64,000 nucleotides of DNA from Caldilineaceae bacterium (lineage in GTDB: Bacteria > Chloroflexota > Anaerolineae > Caldilineales > Caldilineaceae): contig JACKBC010000030.1 in NCBI GenBank assembly GCA_020634755.1, positions 1 to 64,000 of the forward strand, written 5' to 3'. Under the pieces are notes generated by a model that had not been told where the DNA came from, did no database searches, and was given only the letters and a program-made list of their open reading frames with translations. Positions 43,516 to 51,963 of this stretch are shown one piece after another; the stretch's first letter is position 1; every line of letters begins with the position of its first letter. The position numbers and the translations under genes are program-made.

Positions 43516-43547
43516 AGAAACCGGGTTTTTGGCAAAAACCCGGTTTC
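43516..43547. terminator. Strong palindrome between convergent units
   Basis: GAAACCGGGTTTTT and AAAAACCCGGTTTC form a near-perfect hairpin with a four-base loop. It lies between the plus-strand 41.1 kb gene and the minus-strand P450 gene, so a bidirectional terminator is likely, although no long T-run follows the stem. Confidence 0.5.
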
Positions 43548-43622
43548 TGAATACTGGATTCATTTCTTAACCTTCAAAAGGGCTGTGCGGCGCGCCATCA
43601 TGGAACGCAAGCAAATCTGCCT

Positions 43623-44849
43623 TTATGCTGTTACATCCCACGCCACCGGCATATGCTTCATGCCGCGGATAATCGGCACCGTGCCCCACTTTAGCTCGTC
43701 GGCAGGTACGGTCAACCGCAGGTTTGGCAACCGCTGCACCAGCGTGTTAATGGCAATTTGGCCTTCCATGCGGGCCAGCGGCGCGCCCACGCAATAGTGA
43801 ACGCCAAAGCCAAAAGCCAGATGACGATTATCTGGGCGCGTAATGTCAACTTCATCTGGGTGTGCAAATTGGTCAGCATCGCGGTTGGCGCTGGTCAAGG
43901 CAACGGCCACGGCTTGCCCGCGTTGAATAAGCTGCCCGCCCAGCTCCACATCTTCCGCGGCAAAGCGCATGGTGGCCCGGTCCACGGGACCATCGTAGCG
44001 CAGCAGTTCTTCCACGGCCGCCTCAATCAGTGATGGGTCCGCCTTGAGTTTGGCCAGCTGTTCAGGATGTTGCAGCAGGGCCAGCGCGCCATTACCGATC
44101 AAATTCACCGTGGTTTCATGACCGGCCACAATCAGCAGAATCACCATGGCAAAAAGTTCGTCTTCATTTAGGGTGTCGCCGGCTTCCTCGGCGTGCACCA
44201 GCCCGGTAATCAGATCGTTGCGCGGCGCTTGGCGCCGCTCGGCAAAAACCTGGCGCAAATAGCCGGTAAACTCCAGCATAAGCTTTTCCGCCCGCCGAAA
44301 ATCTTCTTCGCCGTAAGTGGGCGCAATAAACGTGTTGGACCATAGTCGGAAGCGCTCGCGATCGGCCGATGGGATGCCCAACACATCTGAAATCACCACA
44401 ATGGGCAGCGGGAAAGCGTATTCGTCAATTAGATCCATGTGGCCGAGCGCCTGCACTTTGTCCAACAGATCATCGGCAATACCTTGGACGCGTTCGCGCA
44501 GATTATTCACCATGCGCGCCGTAAATGCCTTATTGACCAAGCCGCGCAGCCGGGCATGATCCGGCCCATCCATGTTGAGCATATGTTGGCTCAACAGGCG
44601 CTCCAACGGCGACTCTGGTGAGAGCTGGGCGCGCTCCTCCGCGGTACGCGTGTTGCGCCAATCTTTCACAAAGCGTTTGTGGTCGCGCAGCACCGCTTCT
44701 ACATCGGCGCGTCGCGTCACAAACCAAATCATCCCTTCCAGCCCCTGCTCATAGCAGACCGGATCTTCGTCACGCATCTGCGCATAAATCGGAAACGGAT
44801 CGGCCTTAAATTGCTCACCGTAAAGGTCATATTTGGTCTCTGTTGTCAT
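43623..44849 (-). CDS. Cytochrome P450 (first of a tandem pair)
   Basis: A soluble bacterial P450 of 408 residues. The I-helix oxygen-activation motif is VAGHETTVN, the K-helix ExxR is EELLRYDG, and the haem-thiolate loop is FGFGVHYCVGAPLAR. The pattern resembles the CYP107/CYP102-unrelated class of actinobacterial-type soluble monooxygenases that use separate ferredoxins. ATG 44849 is preferred because GGAG lies 6-7 bases before it within the longer frame. It is the last gene of a minus-strand group. No ferredoxin or reductase gene is in the window. The substrate is unknown. Confidence 0.95.
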   Translation of the reverse strand: MTTETKYDLYGEQFKADPFPIYAQMRDEDPVCYEQGLEGMIWFVTRRADVEAVLRDHKRFVKDWRNTRTAEERAQLSPESPLERLLSQHMLNMDGPDHARLRGLVNKAFTARMVNNLRERVQGIADDLLDKVQALGHMDLIDEYAFPLPIVVISDVLGIPSADRERFRLWSNTFIAPTYGEEDFRRAEKLMLEFTGYLRQVFAERRQAPRNDLITGLVHAEEAGDTLNEDELFAMVILLIVAGHETTVNLIGNGALALLQHPEQLAKLKADPSLIEAAVEELLRYDGPVDRATMRFAAEDVELGGQLIQRGQAVAVALTSANRDADQFAHPDEVDITRPDNRHLAFGFGVHYCVGAPLARMEGQIAINTLVQRLPNLRLTVPADELKWGTVPIIRGMKHMPVAWDVTA

Positions 44850-45004
44850 TCTCTTCTCCATATTTGGTGCAATCGGCTCGCATGTAATGAAGGGTAAGCC
44901 GTGTGCAACGCACTGGCCGCTCCCGTGGTGGTTGTTTGGTTGTTTTTCTGGCCGCTGCGACGCCCTAGGGACATAAGCCTTGCCGCCGTCTCAGGGGCGC
45001 ATTT

Positions 45005-46279
45005 TCACGCTGCGCTGCTCCATACCACCGGCATGTGCAACATGCCGCGGATCACCGGTACCGTGCGCCAGCGCAAACTTTCTACCGGCACGGCCAGCTG
45101 CAGATTGGGCAAACGCTGCAATAAGGTCTCGATGGCAATGCGGCCTTCCAGCCTGGCCAATGGCGCCCCCAAGCAATAATGCGCGCCCAGCCCAAAACCA
45201 AGGTGACGATTGTTGGCGCGGTCGGGGGTAAAAGCGTGGGGACAAGCAAACTGGGCCGGATCGCGGTTCGCCCCCGCCAGCACCAGGCTGACCACATCGC
45301 CGCGGCGAATGGTCTGACCGTTAATCGCCACATCTTCGGCTGCAAAGCGGATGGTGGCCCGCTCCACCGGCGGGTCAAAGCGCAGCATCTCTTCAACGGC
45401 ACTAGGAATGAGTGCGGGGTGGGTGCGCAGCCGCTCCATCTGCGCAGGATGTTGCAACAGCGCCAACACGCCATTTCCAATTAGGTTGGCGGCGGTTTCA
45501 TGGCCGGCGACAATCAGCAAAATGACCATGCTAAACAGCTCATCCTCGCTGAGCCGATCGCCGGCTTCTTCGGTTTGCAATAGGGACGTGATCAGATCGG
45601 GCTGCGGTTCCCGACGCCGCTCGTCAAAAATGCGGCTCAGATAGCGCGTAAAGTCCTGCATAATGCGGCCGGCTTTGGCCAGCTTTTTGGCGCTGCGCTG
45701 CACATTGGCCGAGGAAGTGACAAAGGCATGCGACCAGTTGCGGAAGCGGTTGCGATCGCGCGGTGGAATCCCCAACAGCTCGGCAATCACAATAATCGGC
45801 AGCGGAAACGCATACTCGTCAATTAGGTCCATCTGCCCTTTGGCATACACTTTGCGGATGAGTTGATTGGCAATGGTCTGCACGCGCGGCTCCATCTGCT
45901 CCACCATTGCGCCCGTAAAGGCCTTGTTGATCAGGCCACGCAGACGCGCATGATCAACGCCGTCCAGGTTGAGCATGTGGTTGCTTATAAGCCGCAACAG
46001 CTCTGGTTCGGGCGGCAATTGGGCCAGTTCAGCCGGCGTGCGCGTGCTGCGGAAGTTTTTAACAAAACGTTTGTGGTCGCGCAGCATGGCGGCCACATCG
46101 TCATAGCGCGTTACGAACCAGATGGTGGATTGGCCGTCACTGCTCGTGCGACGGCAGATGGGCTGCTGGGCGCGCATGGTCGCATACGTTGGATGCGGGT
46201 TGGCCTTAAATTCAGCGCCAAATAAGTTATAGCGCGGTGCTTCCGTCTCTTGTTGTGGCTTCATAATATAGTTGGTCAT
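45005..46279 (-). CDS. Cytochrome P450 (second of a tandem pair)
   Basis: A paralogue of the previous P450, about 424 residues from ATG 46279; MKPQQ at 46264 is an alternative, and the long upstream frame extension is basic and not family-like. Visible motifs are VAGHETAAN, ExxR in EEMLRFDP and the haem loop FGLGAHYCLGAPLAR. Its start lies inside the end of the upstream gene, indicating coupled translation. The 155-base gap to the other P450 has no clear terminator. The shared segment MDLIDEYAFPLPI shows the pair arose by duplication. Confidence 0.93.
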   Translation of the reverse strand: MTNYIMKPQQETEAPRYNLFGAEFKANPHPTYATMRAQQPICRRTSSDGQSTIWFVTRYDDVAAMLRDHKRFVKNFRSTRTPAELAQLPPEPELLRLISNHMLNLDGVDHARLRGLINKAFTGAMVEQMEPRVQTIANQLIRKVYAKGQMDLIDEYAFPLPIIVIAELLGIPPRDRNRFRNWSHAFVTSSANVQRSAKKLAKAGRIMQDFTRYLSRIFDERRREPQPDLITSLLQTEEAGDRLSEDELFSMVILLIVAGHETAANLIGNGVLALLQHPAQMERLRTHPALIPSAVEEMLRFDPPVERATIRFAAEDVAINGQTIRRGDVVSLVLAGANRDPAQFACPHAFTPDRANNRHLGFGLGAHYCLGAPLARLEGRIAIETLLQRLPNLQLAVPVESLRWRTVPVIRGMLHMPVVWSSAA

Positions 46280-46916
46280 AGCGGTGCGCCAAAGCGGTAA
46301 AAAAATCGCCAAAGCGGTTCCACGAGCGCGCCATTTCCTGGCGCGTCTCATCAATTTCCGCATCGCGCTGGCCGCGGCTCATGTGCCACAGGCTGCGCAT
46401 AATGCGCAAAGGCCCAAAGATAATCTGGCGGGCCATCTGCGTAAGCGGACTGACCGTTGTGGCGCGCAGCGTCTTTTCCAGCACGTCCAGCGCCAGCGGG
46501 GCATTTTCCAGTTCATCTAAATAGCCCTGCTGCAACATATAGTCGAGCAGAAAGGCGCGCTGCCAATAGTAGTTCAGCGCATCAATCGCCCGTTTAATGG
46601 TCAGAAAATAGAGCAACTTGCGCGAAAGCTGCACGATTAGCTCGAATATGAGCCGGAACGGCAGCAACAAACAGCCCCAGAAGTAGCGAAAAAAGCCACC
46701 GTCGGCGTTATTCAACAGGGCCACCAGTTCCGCCGTTAATGTGTAGCCGCGCCGGGCCGCAATGGCCTCGGGCATGCGCCGCCGGAAGAGGCTCTCCACC
46801 CAGCCATCCACAAACGGCAAAGGGATCAAAACGGCAAGGCCAGCCAGCGTGGCGTCAGCATAAATGGCCCAGTCGAAGCTGGTGGATGGCGGCGGTGTGG
46901 GTTCAGTCATGATCAT
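46227..46916 (-). CDS. Conserved-looking membrane-associated protein of unknown function
   Basis: A 229-residue protein with no recognised domain. A hydrophobic segment ATLAGLAVLIPLPFVDGWVE lies near residue 25, and a second, FFRYFWGCLLLPFRLIFELI, near residue 75. The C-terminal half is helical and charged (RGQRDAEIDETRQEMARSW). The ATG overlaps the stop of the upstream gene (ATGA), and its own 3' end overlaps the P450 start by about 50 bases, so all are translated together. Confidence 0.7.
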   Translation of the reverse strand: MIMTEPTPPPSTSFDWAIYADATLAGLAVLIPLPFVDGWVESLFRRRMPEAIAARRGYTLTAELVALLNNADGGFFRYFWGCLLLPFRLIFELIVQLSRKLLYFLTIKRAIDALNYYWQRAFLLDYMLQQGYLDELENAPLALDVLEKTLRATTVSPLTQMARQIIFGPLRIMRSLWHMSRGQRDAEIDETRQEMARSWNRFGDFFTALAHRYDQLYYEATTRDGSTAL

Positions 46917-47680
46917 TCAATACGAGAGGCGGCCAGCAAATGTTGCAGCATGGGGACGGCATAATTGAAGCGTTTCTGCGTTTCAGCCAGGCTGGACGCA
47001 CGCTCTTGTTGAAGCTGTTGGGGGTCACGTTGATAGACAAAAGGGTCTTCCCACGCCAGCCAGTCTACATCTATGGTCTGAATCTGGTGACGCAAATGTA
47101 TAACAAATTCGGCCACAATGTCTATATTGGGGCTCTGCAATTTGGGCAACACCGTACGCAATTGGGCGGCGGACAACACCAGATGACACCAGGCGAAATC
47201 CAGCGCCTGGCCCAAAAGCAGCTCTCCAGCCTGCACAACCATCTGTTCCACGGCATAATAATTGGCCGGATGCGTTTGCCAGGCAGCAGCCGAGCGCGCA
47301 AAAATAAGCGGCGTATCGGCCAGCGTCACCCGCTGCACATCAGCCTCGAACTGCTCTTTGTAACCGCTCTGCAACGCATAGGCCACGCGGTCGATAAAGC
47401 AGAGGTGCAGCATCTGCTCCGGCGCGCAAGACGTGGCCGCATGCTCATATAACCGGCTAAAATCCTGGCCCACGGCCAGCGGCTCCGCATGCACCAGCAC
47501 ATCAAAGTGCGGCTCTTCCCGCACCCATCGGCAGAAATCGGGCTGCTGTTGCTGGGTAGGCAGGGTCAGGCTCACATAGGTGCGCGCAAACAAACGTTTA
47601 AGCTGAGGCAATATCTGGGCCACATGCGGCAGGAGTAGACCAGCCGGATCATTAAGCGGAATAACGGCAATAGGCAACAT
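46913..47680 (-). CDS. Protein of unknown function, first gene of the P450 unit
   Basis: A 255-residue cytosolic protein. It opens with LPIAVIPLNDPAGLLLPHVA and has an RTYVSLTLP strand pattern, weakly reminiscent of a Rossmann-like or GT-A-like beginning, but no catalytic motif can be named. Its C-terminal part contains a glutamine-rich helix (DPQQLQQERASSLAETQ). Four-base overlap with the next gene indicates an operon. The following P450s suggest a role in a small biosynthetic or detoxifying unit. Confidence 0.68.
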   Translation of the reverse strand: MLPIAVIPLNDPAGLLLPHVAQILPQLKRLFARTYVSLTLPTQQQQPDFCRWVREEPHFDVLVHAEPLAVGQDFSRLYEHAATSCAPEQMLHLCFIDRVAYALQSGYKEQFEADVQRVTLADTPLIFARSAAAWQTHPANYYAVEQMVVQAGELLLGQALDFAWCHLVLSAAQLRTVLPKLQSPNIDIVAEFVIHLRHQIQTIDVDWLAWEDPFVYQRDPQQLQQERASSLAETQKRFNYAVPMLQHLLAASRIE

Positions 47681-47953
47681 TCAAAGTCCTTCAATTACAA
47701 ATGGATGATTGTCAATAGGATACCACGGGCGCTGCGTCAGTCGTGTTCCATTGCAGTATACCACAAGAAAGGGCGCGCCCCGCCATATAGAGTGCGTCCC
47801 AGAATGGGGCGGCTGGATAGAATCATCGGCTAACATTGAGAAGCCGCCGCGGCTGGGGCAAAATCGCCGCAGCGATTTAGCGCTGCCAGGCGCCCATTTC
47901 TAATGGTTGCTAATCGTTGCCCCCAACGTCAAACGCTCCCTGCGTCCCAGAAT

Positions 47954-48296
47954 GGGGCCTCTCCCGGCTCTGCACTCTGCGCGTGCGCCGCGTCCCTCTC
48001 CACATGTGGCTAAGCTTTACCCACAAGTGGGGGAATGGATCTGTGCGTCGCGCCGGTCGCAGAGCATAAGGCCAAACAGATCGGTTTGTGACCGGTGCGT
48101 CGCACACTGTACTCGGGAATCGTTCGCGTCTACCCGTGTGCGACGCATGGTCCCGACGTTGTCCTGCGCAGTCAAAGCGGCCGCGGACCGTGCGACGCAC
48201 CTGGCCTTCACTTGGGGCAAGAAAGATGTGGGGCATGGTATGCCATCTGTGGAGAGGGACAGATTTTGCGCAAAAGCGCAAAATCAGGGAGTGGCG
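47954..48296. repeat. Family E element split by an insert
   Basis: The left half (GGGGCCTCTCCCGG...CTCTCCACATGTGG) and right half (GTGGAGAGGGACAGATTTTGCGC...AATCAGGGAG) together match the intact element at 2806-2905, but 238 bases lie between them. The insert carries repeated GTGCGACGCA motifs in both orientations. Confidence 0.55.
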
Positions 48297-48441
48297 GCGT
48301 GACGTGCAATATTGCCTCCCAATTTGGGGGTGCGCCCTGCCATATGCACAAGGTTGCACATAGGGCACAGAAAAAGTAAAATTGTACTGTTTGACAAACC
48401 CTGTTCCCCAACAGGACGAGTCCCTTGTGGCTTTTCCAAAC

Positions 48442-48527
48442 TCAGTACACCGCAACGGTGTGGGCGATCTAGGGGTCGGTCCCGACAGTTGAATCCGACT
48501 CCATCTCTTGCCATTGCGATCTACTGA
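48442..48527 (+). repeat. Family B MITE-like element, copy 3
   Basis: TCAGTACACCGCAACGGTG at the left, GCCATTGCGATCTACTGA at the right. It ends 34 bases before the aldolase ATG and so forms that gene's leader. Confidence 0.85.
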
Positions 48528-48561
48528 AACTAACCATTCTCATATTAGAAAGGCTCGCAAC

Positions 48562-49350
48562 ATGCGCGAAAATAGAGTCCGAACCATCTGCCAAAATGGC
48601 GGAGCGGTCATCAACGGCTGGTTGGGCATTCCCAGCTCATATTCTGCCGAGCTTATGTGTCACGCCGGTTTTGATAGCATGACCATCGACATGCAGCACG
48701 GCGCCATGAATTATGATGTGGCCTTCCCCATGCTGCAGGCCATCTCCACCACAGACGTAACGCCATTGACACGCGTGCCCTGGAACGAACCAGGGATTAT
48801 CGGCAAGGTGCTGGATGCCGGCAGTTATGGCATAATCTGCCCCATGGTTAACAGCCGCGCCGAAAGCGAAGCGCTGGTACGCGCCTGCAAGTATCCGCCA
48901 TTGGGCAGCCGCAGCAATGGGCCCAACCGGGCGCGCCTCTATGGTGGCGCCGATTATGGAACGGCGGCCAACGACACAGTCCTGGCGCTGGCCATGATCG
49001 AGACGGCCGAAGCCATGCAAAACCTGGACGACATCTTGAGCACACCGGGGCTGGATGGCGTCTATGTAGGCCCAGCCGATCTAAGTATTTCGCTCAAAAA
49101 CAGCATGCCGCCGGACCCCATGGGCGCTCAGGCCATGGAGGCCATTCAGAAAGTGGCCGAAGCGTGTCATCGCCACGGCGTCATTGCCGGCATCCACTGT
49201 ATGTCGGCCCAGCACACCGTGGATATGATTGGCCTTGGCTACCAATTTGTCACTTTGCAATCGGATGCAGCGTTCTTGGGCGCCCAGGCCAACGCCATGG
49301 TGGCCGAGGTACGCGGCAGCGAAGCGAAAGCTAGTCCAAAGATGTATTAA
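48562..49350 (+). CDS. HpcH/HpaI-family class II aldolase
   Basis: A 262-residue divalent-metal-dependent pyruvate aldolase. It has the family layout: NGWLGIPSSYSAELMCHAGF, the catalytic His46 in IDMQHG, Arg71 in TRVPWNEP, the metal-binding Glu in MIETAEAM and GVYVGPADLSISL. Family members cleave 2-keto-3-deoxy sugar acids (such as KDR or 4-hydroxy-2-oxoheptanedioate) to pyruvate and an aldehyde. ATG 48562 follows AGAAAGG; the longer frame reads into the family B repeat. The glutamine-synthetase-like gene follows after 88 bases. Confidence 0.92.
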   Translation: MRENRVRTICQNGGAVINGWLGIPSSYSAELMCHAGFDSMTIDMQHGAMNYDVAFPMLQAISTTDVTPLTRVPWNEPGIIGKVLDAGSYGIICPMVNSRAESEALVRACKYPPLGSRSNGPNRARLYGGADYGTAANDTVLALAMIETAEAMQNLDDILSTPGLDGVYVGPADLSISLKNSMPPDPMGAQAMEAIQKVAEACHRHGVIAGIHCMSAQHTVDMIGLGYQFVTLQSDAAFLGAQANAMVAEVRGSEAKASPKMY

Positions 49351-49438
49351 AAGAGTGGGTGATTGGGTAATTTGCTCTCGCCCATTCCCAATCACCCAAC
49401 AAAATAATAAACCAATACACCAATCTACAGGATCTACC

Positions 49439-50818
49439 ATGACGGCGATACGCGGCATGTTGACTATCGATGAATTACAGGAGCTTGTAGCGCAAGGCCA
49501 GATCGATACGGTGTTGGTCATGTTTACCGATCTGTATGGCCGATTTATGGGCAAGCGTTTTGATGCTGAATTTTTTTGCCAGGGCATTTACGAAGCCGGT
49601 ACGCACGGCTGCAATTATTTGCTGACCGTTGACATGGAAATGGAGCCCATCCCAGGCTACAGCTATGCGAACTGGGCATTGGGCTATGGCGACTTTCACC
49701 TGGCGCCCGATTTAAATACGTTGCGCGTGGCCAGTTGGCTGGACCGCAGCGCACTGGTGATTTGTGATGTGGAGGATGAAAAGAGCCATCAGCCTGTGCC
49801 ATTTGCACCGCGTAGCCTTTTGCGCAAGCAGATTGCCCAGGCGTCCCAAAGTGGATACACGGTTATGGCGGCGTCTGAACTTGAGTTTTATACCTTCCAA
49901 GACAGCTTTCGCCAGGCGGCTGCCAATGGCTATAACCAAATGGAACCGCTGGGTTGGTATATTGAGGATTATCACATGCTGCAAGGGGTGCGCCAAGAGC
50001 CGCTGGTGGGCGCCATCCGCCGCCATCTGCGCGATTCAGGCGTACCGGTGGAAAACTCCAAAGGCGAGTGGGGATTGGGTCAGCACGAGCTAAACGTGCG
50101 CTACGCCGAGGCGCTCGAGATGGCCGACCGCCATGCAATCTACAAGCAGTGCGCCAAAGAGGTGGCCGACCTAATGGGGATGAGCTTGACCTTTATGGCC
50201 AAACCGGCGGCCGGGCAGGCCGGCTCCAGTTGCCACATCCACATGAGCCTGTGGGATGGTGACCGCAACGTCTTCGCCGGCGATCAGCAGATTGGTCCCA
50301 TCCGGGGGTCTGAGCAATTCCGCTGGTTCCTCGGCGGCTGGATCAAACATTTGCCCGAGCTCATGGTCTGTTATGCGCCCACCGTCAATTCGTATAAGCG
50401 CTTTGAAGACGCGTCGTGGGCGCCCACGCGCCTGGCTTGGAGCCATGATAATCGCACGGCCGGTTTCCGCGTGGTCGGCAGCGGCAATAGCCTGCGCATA
50501 GAGTGCCGCGTGCCGGGCGCGGATTGCAACGCCTATTTGGCTTATGCCGCCGCTTTGGCTTCCGGTCTGGATGGCATTGCGCATCAGATTGAGCCGCCCG
50601 AGATGTTTGAAGGCGACGTATATGCAGCTCAACATTTGCCGCACGTGCCTCCCACGCTGCGGGCGGCAACCGATTTATTCGAGAATAGTGCTTTTGCCAA
50701 GCGAACTTTGGGGAGCGACGTGGTGGAGCACTACACGCACTTTTGGCGCGTGGAGCAGTCTCTTTTTGATGCGGCAGTGACCGATTGGGAACGCAAACGC
50801 TATTTTGAGCGTATATAA
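49439..50818 (+). CDS. Glutamine-synthetase-family ligase
   Basis: A 459-residue protein of the GS fold. Visible are the N-terminal beta-grasp (VLVMFTDLYGRFMGKRF), metal ligands in ASELEFYTF and GQHELNVRYAEAL, the HIHMSLWD loop and the ATP/glutamate region PTVNSYKRF...WAPTRLAWSHDNRTAGFR. It resembles GS-like gamma-glutamylamine ligases (PuuA or GlnA3/4 type) more than housekeeping GlnA, from the divergent substrate loops and the aldolase partner. The start at ATG 49439 excludes a long 5' extension that overlaps the aldolase gene. Amide or amine use as substrate is inferred. Confidence 0.88.
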   Translation: MTAIRGMLTIDELQELVAQGQIDTVLVMFTDLYGRFMGKRFDAEFFCQGIYEAGTHGCNYLLTVDMEMEPIPGYSYANWALGYGDFHLAPDLNTLRVASWLDRSALVICDVEDEKSHQPVPFAPRSLLRKQIAQASQSGYTVMAASELEFYTFQDSFRQAAANGYNQMEPLGWYIEDYHMLQGVRQEPLVGAIRRHLRDSGVPVENSKGEWGLGQHELNVRYAEALEMADRHAIYKQCAKEVADLMGMSLTFMAKPAAGQAGSSCHIHMSLWDGDRNVFAGDQQIGPIRGSEQFRWFLGGWIKHLPELMVCYAPTVNSYKRFEDASWAPTRLAWSHDNRTAGFRVVGSGNSLRIECRVPGADCNAYLAYAAALASGLDGIAHQIEPPEMFEGDVYAAQHLPHVPPTLRAATDLFENSAFAKRTLGSDVVEHYTHFWRVEQSLFDAAVTDWERKRYFERI

Positions 50819-50824
50819 CGCATC

Positions 50825-50984
50825 TAATTATCTGGCCGCTTAATGTTCGCGGCCCTAAAAAGCAGTCTGAAAAGTCACAGTTGGGTCCAAAAACATTCCG
50901 GGAAAGGGCCTATTGTGCATGATGTAACCAGGATTTTGTGGCCCTTTCCCGGAATATGACACACCTGGACCACCTTTTCAGACA
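50825..50984. repeat. Family H palindrome plus a 122-bp inverted-repeat element
   Basis: 50825-50858 is the compact family H palindrome (TTATCTGGCCGC...GCGGCCCTAA). 50863-50984 has AGTCTGAAAAG / CTTTTCAGAC ends and inner arms ATTCCGGGAAAGGGCC / GGCCCTTTCCCGGAAT separated by 30 bases. It looks like a small foldback element. Confidence 0.65.
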
Positions 50985-50988
50985 GCTT

Positions 50989-51204
50989 CTAAGAATTGGG
51001 CTCGACTTCAAACCCTTGGGAAACTTCCCACGCAAAACAGCCGAGGATGGCGCCGAAAAGGGCGCCGCCGACACCATGCATAAAAAGTTCTTGCCACGGC
51101 TCAACACTCAATAAGGCATCATAGAGCGGCAGATAGGTGTTCAGCCAATGAATCAATATCAGTGCGGCATAGATGGCGGCGCCGCGCAGAGTCCATCTGT
51201 ACAT
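50989..51204 (-). CDS. Small membrane protein (71 aa), uncertain
   Basis: The frame encodes two hydrophobic segments, RGAAIYAALILIHWLNTYL and FMHGVGGALFGAILGCFAW, with glycine spacing typical of real small membrane proteins. AGGGG lies about ten bases before the ATG. The reading frame stops right at the foldback element. I cannot name a family. It is plausible as a gene but short. Confidence 0.5.
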   Translation of the reverse strand: MYRWTLRGAAIYAALILIHWLNTYLPLYDALLSVEPWQELFMHGVGGALFGAILGCFAWEVSQGFEVEPNS

Positions 51205-51351
51205 ATTGTGTGAAAACCCCTATACAAATTTAAAAAATGGGTGTACACTGAGCGTAACACACTATTTTGCTTAGTTCGTCCGCTGAAAGGCGCATATAGG
51301 AGTGTGACAAATATCGTATTTACGTCTACATCAATTGTAGGAGAAACTTTC

Positions 51352-51879
51352 GTGAACAGATCCAATCCAGACGATTATCGACATCTCATTTGGATGGCTG
51401 CCGACCCGAGCCAGAAACAGCAATTGGCGCGTATGTACAATGTGCTGTTTTTCGATGAGGATATTTATATCCCGGAAGAGATGGATGAAACGTGGCTGGG
51501 CTATATGGATGGCAATGATTTTTTGGAGGAGTTTGATCGCCAGCTTGAAAATGCGCAGCAGATTCCATTGCGCGAGTATCTGGGCAATCCATCATTCACA
51601 CCGCTGATGGACCTGCCGCCAGATGAAGTCGAGCCCGAATTGGAGCGCATTTTAGACTTAATGGCCGACAATAATGTATACATCGATTTCCTCAGCGATA
51701 TAGAGAGCGATGAAGCCTACCGCTTTATTACAGAGGAACTTTTTGAAGAGGTGATCGACGATATCCGCATTGAGGGGATGAACCAGCACTTTATCTATGA
51801 AGAGTTTTATCCCAGCGAAGAATTCTGGGATGATGATTTTTACGAGGATGAATATTCCAGCGACGAAGACTATTTCTAA
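51352..51879 (+). CDS. Very acidic protein of unknown function
   Basis: A 175-residue protein from GTG 51352, chosen because GGAGAAAC precedes it. It has a strong excess of Asp and Glu, ending in EEFYPSEEFWDDDFYEDEY. A central part (DDYRHLIWMAADPSQKQQLARMYN) looks helical and folded. No domain is recognised. It is possibly a DNA-mimic or cation-binding protein, but that is only suggested by charge. A terminator follows within 30 bases. Confidence 0.7.
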   Translation: MNRSNPDDYRHLIWMAADPSQKQQLARMYNVLFFDEDIYIPEEMDETWLGYMDGNDFLEEFDRQLENAQQIPLREYLGNPSFTPLMDLPPDEVEPELERILDLMADNNVYIDFLSDIESDEAYRFITEELFEEVIDDIRIEGMNQHFIYEEFYPSEEFWDDDFYEDEYSSDEDYF

Positions 51880-51905
51880 AGCATCTGGAAGATTATTTTC
51901 AATAC

Positions 51906-51950
51906 AAAAAGGGGCGGAGCGAACTTGCGAGTTTGCTCCGCCCCTTTTTG
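51906..51950. terminator. Bidirectional terminator between convergent genes
   Basis: AAAAAGGGGCGGAGC pairs with GCTCCGCCCCTTTTT around a 14-base loop. It lies between the convergent acidic-protein and hydrolase-like genes and has A- and T-runs on both sides. Confidence 0.9.
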
Positions 51951-51963
51951 TGTGTGAACACTT

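Larger units (their letters stand above)
47681..48561. other. 880-base spacer made of repeats
   Basis: No convincing gene is seen. The spacer contains a duplicated GCGTCCCAGAATGGGG (47788 and 47942), the two halves of a family E element at 47954-48009 and 48248-48296 separated by about 238 bases that hold four GTGCGTCGCAC-like palindromes, and a complete family B element at 48442-48527. Long overlapping frames here follow from palindromic GC-rich sequence. Confidence 0.65.

Noticed and set aside
47910..48455. Long minus-strand frame of 181 codons in the 47.7-48.5 kb spacer
   Set aside because: It runs through family E halves and palindromes, has Arg/Cys-rich random composition and competes with several equally long frames.
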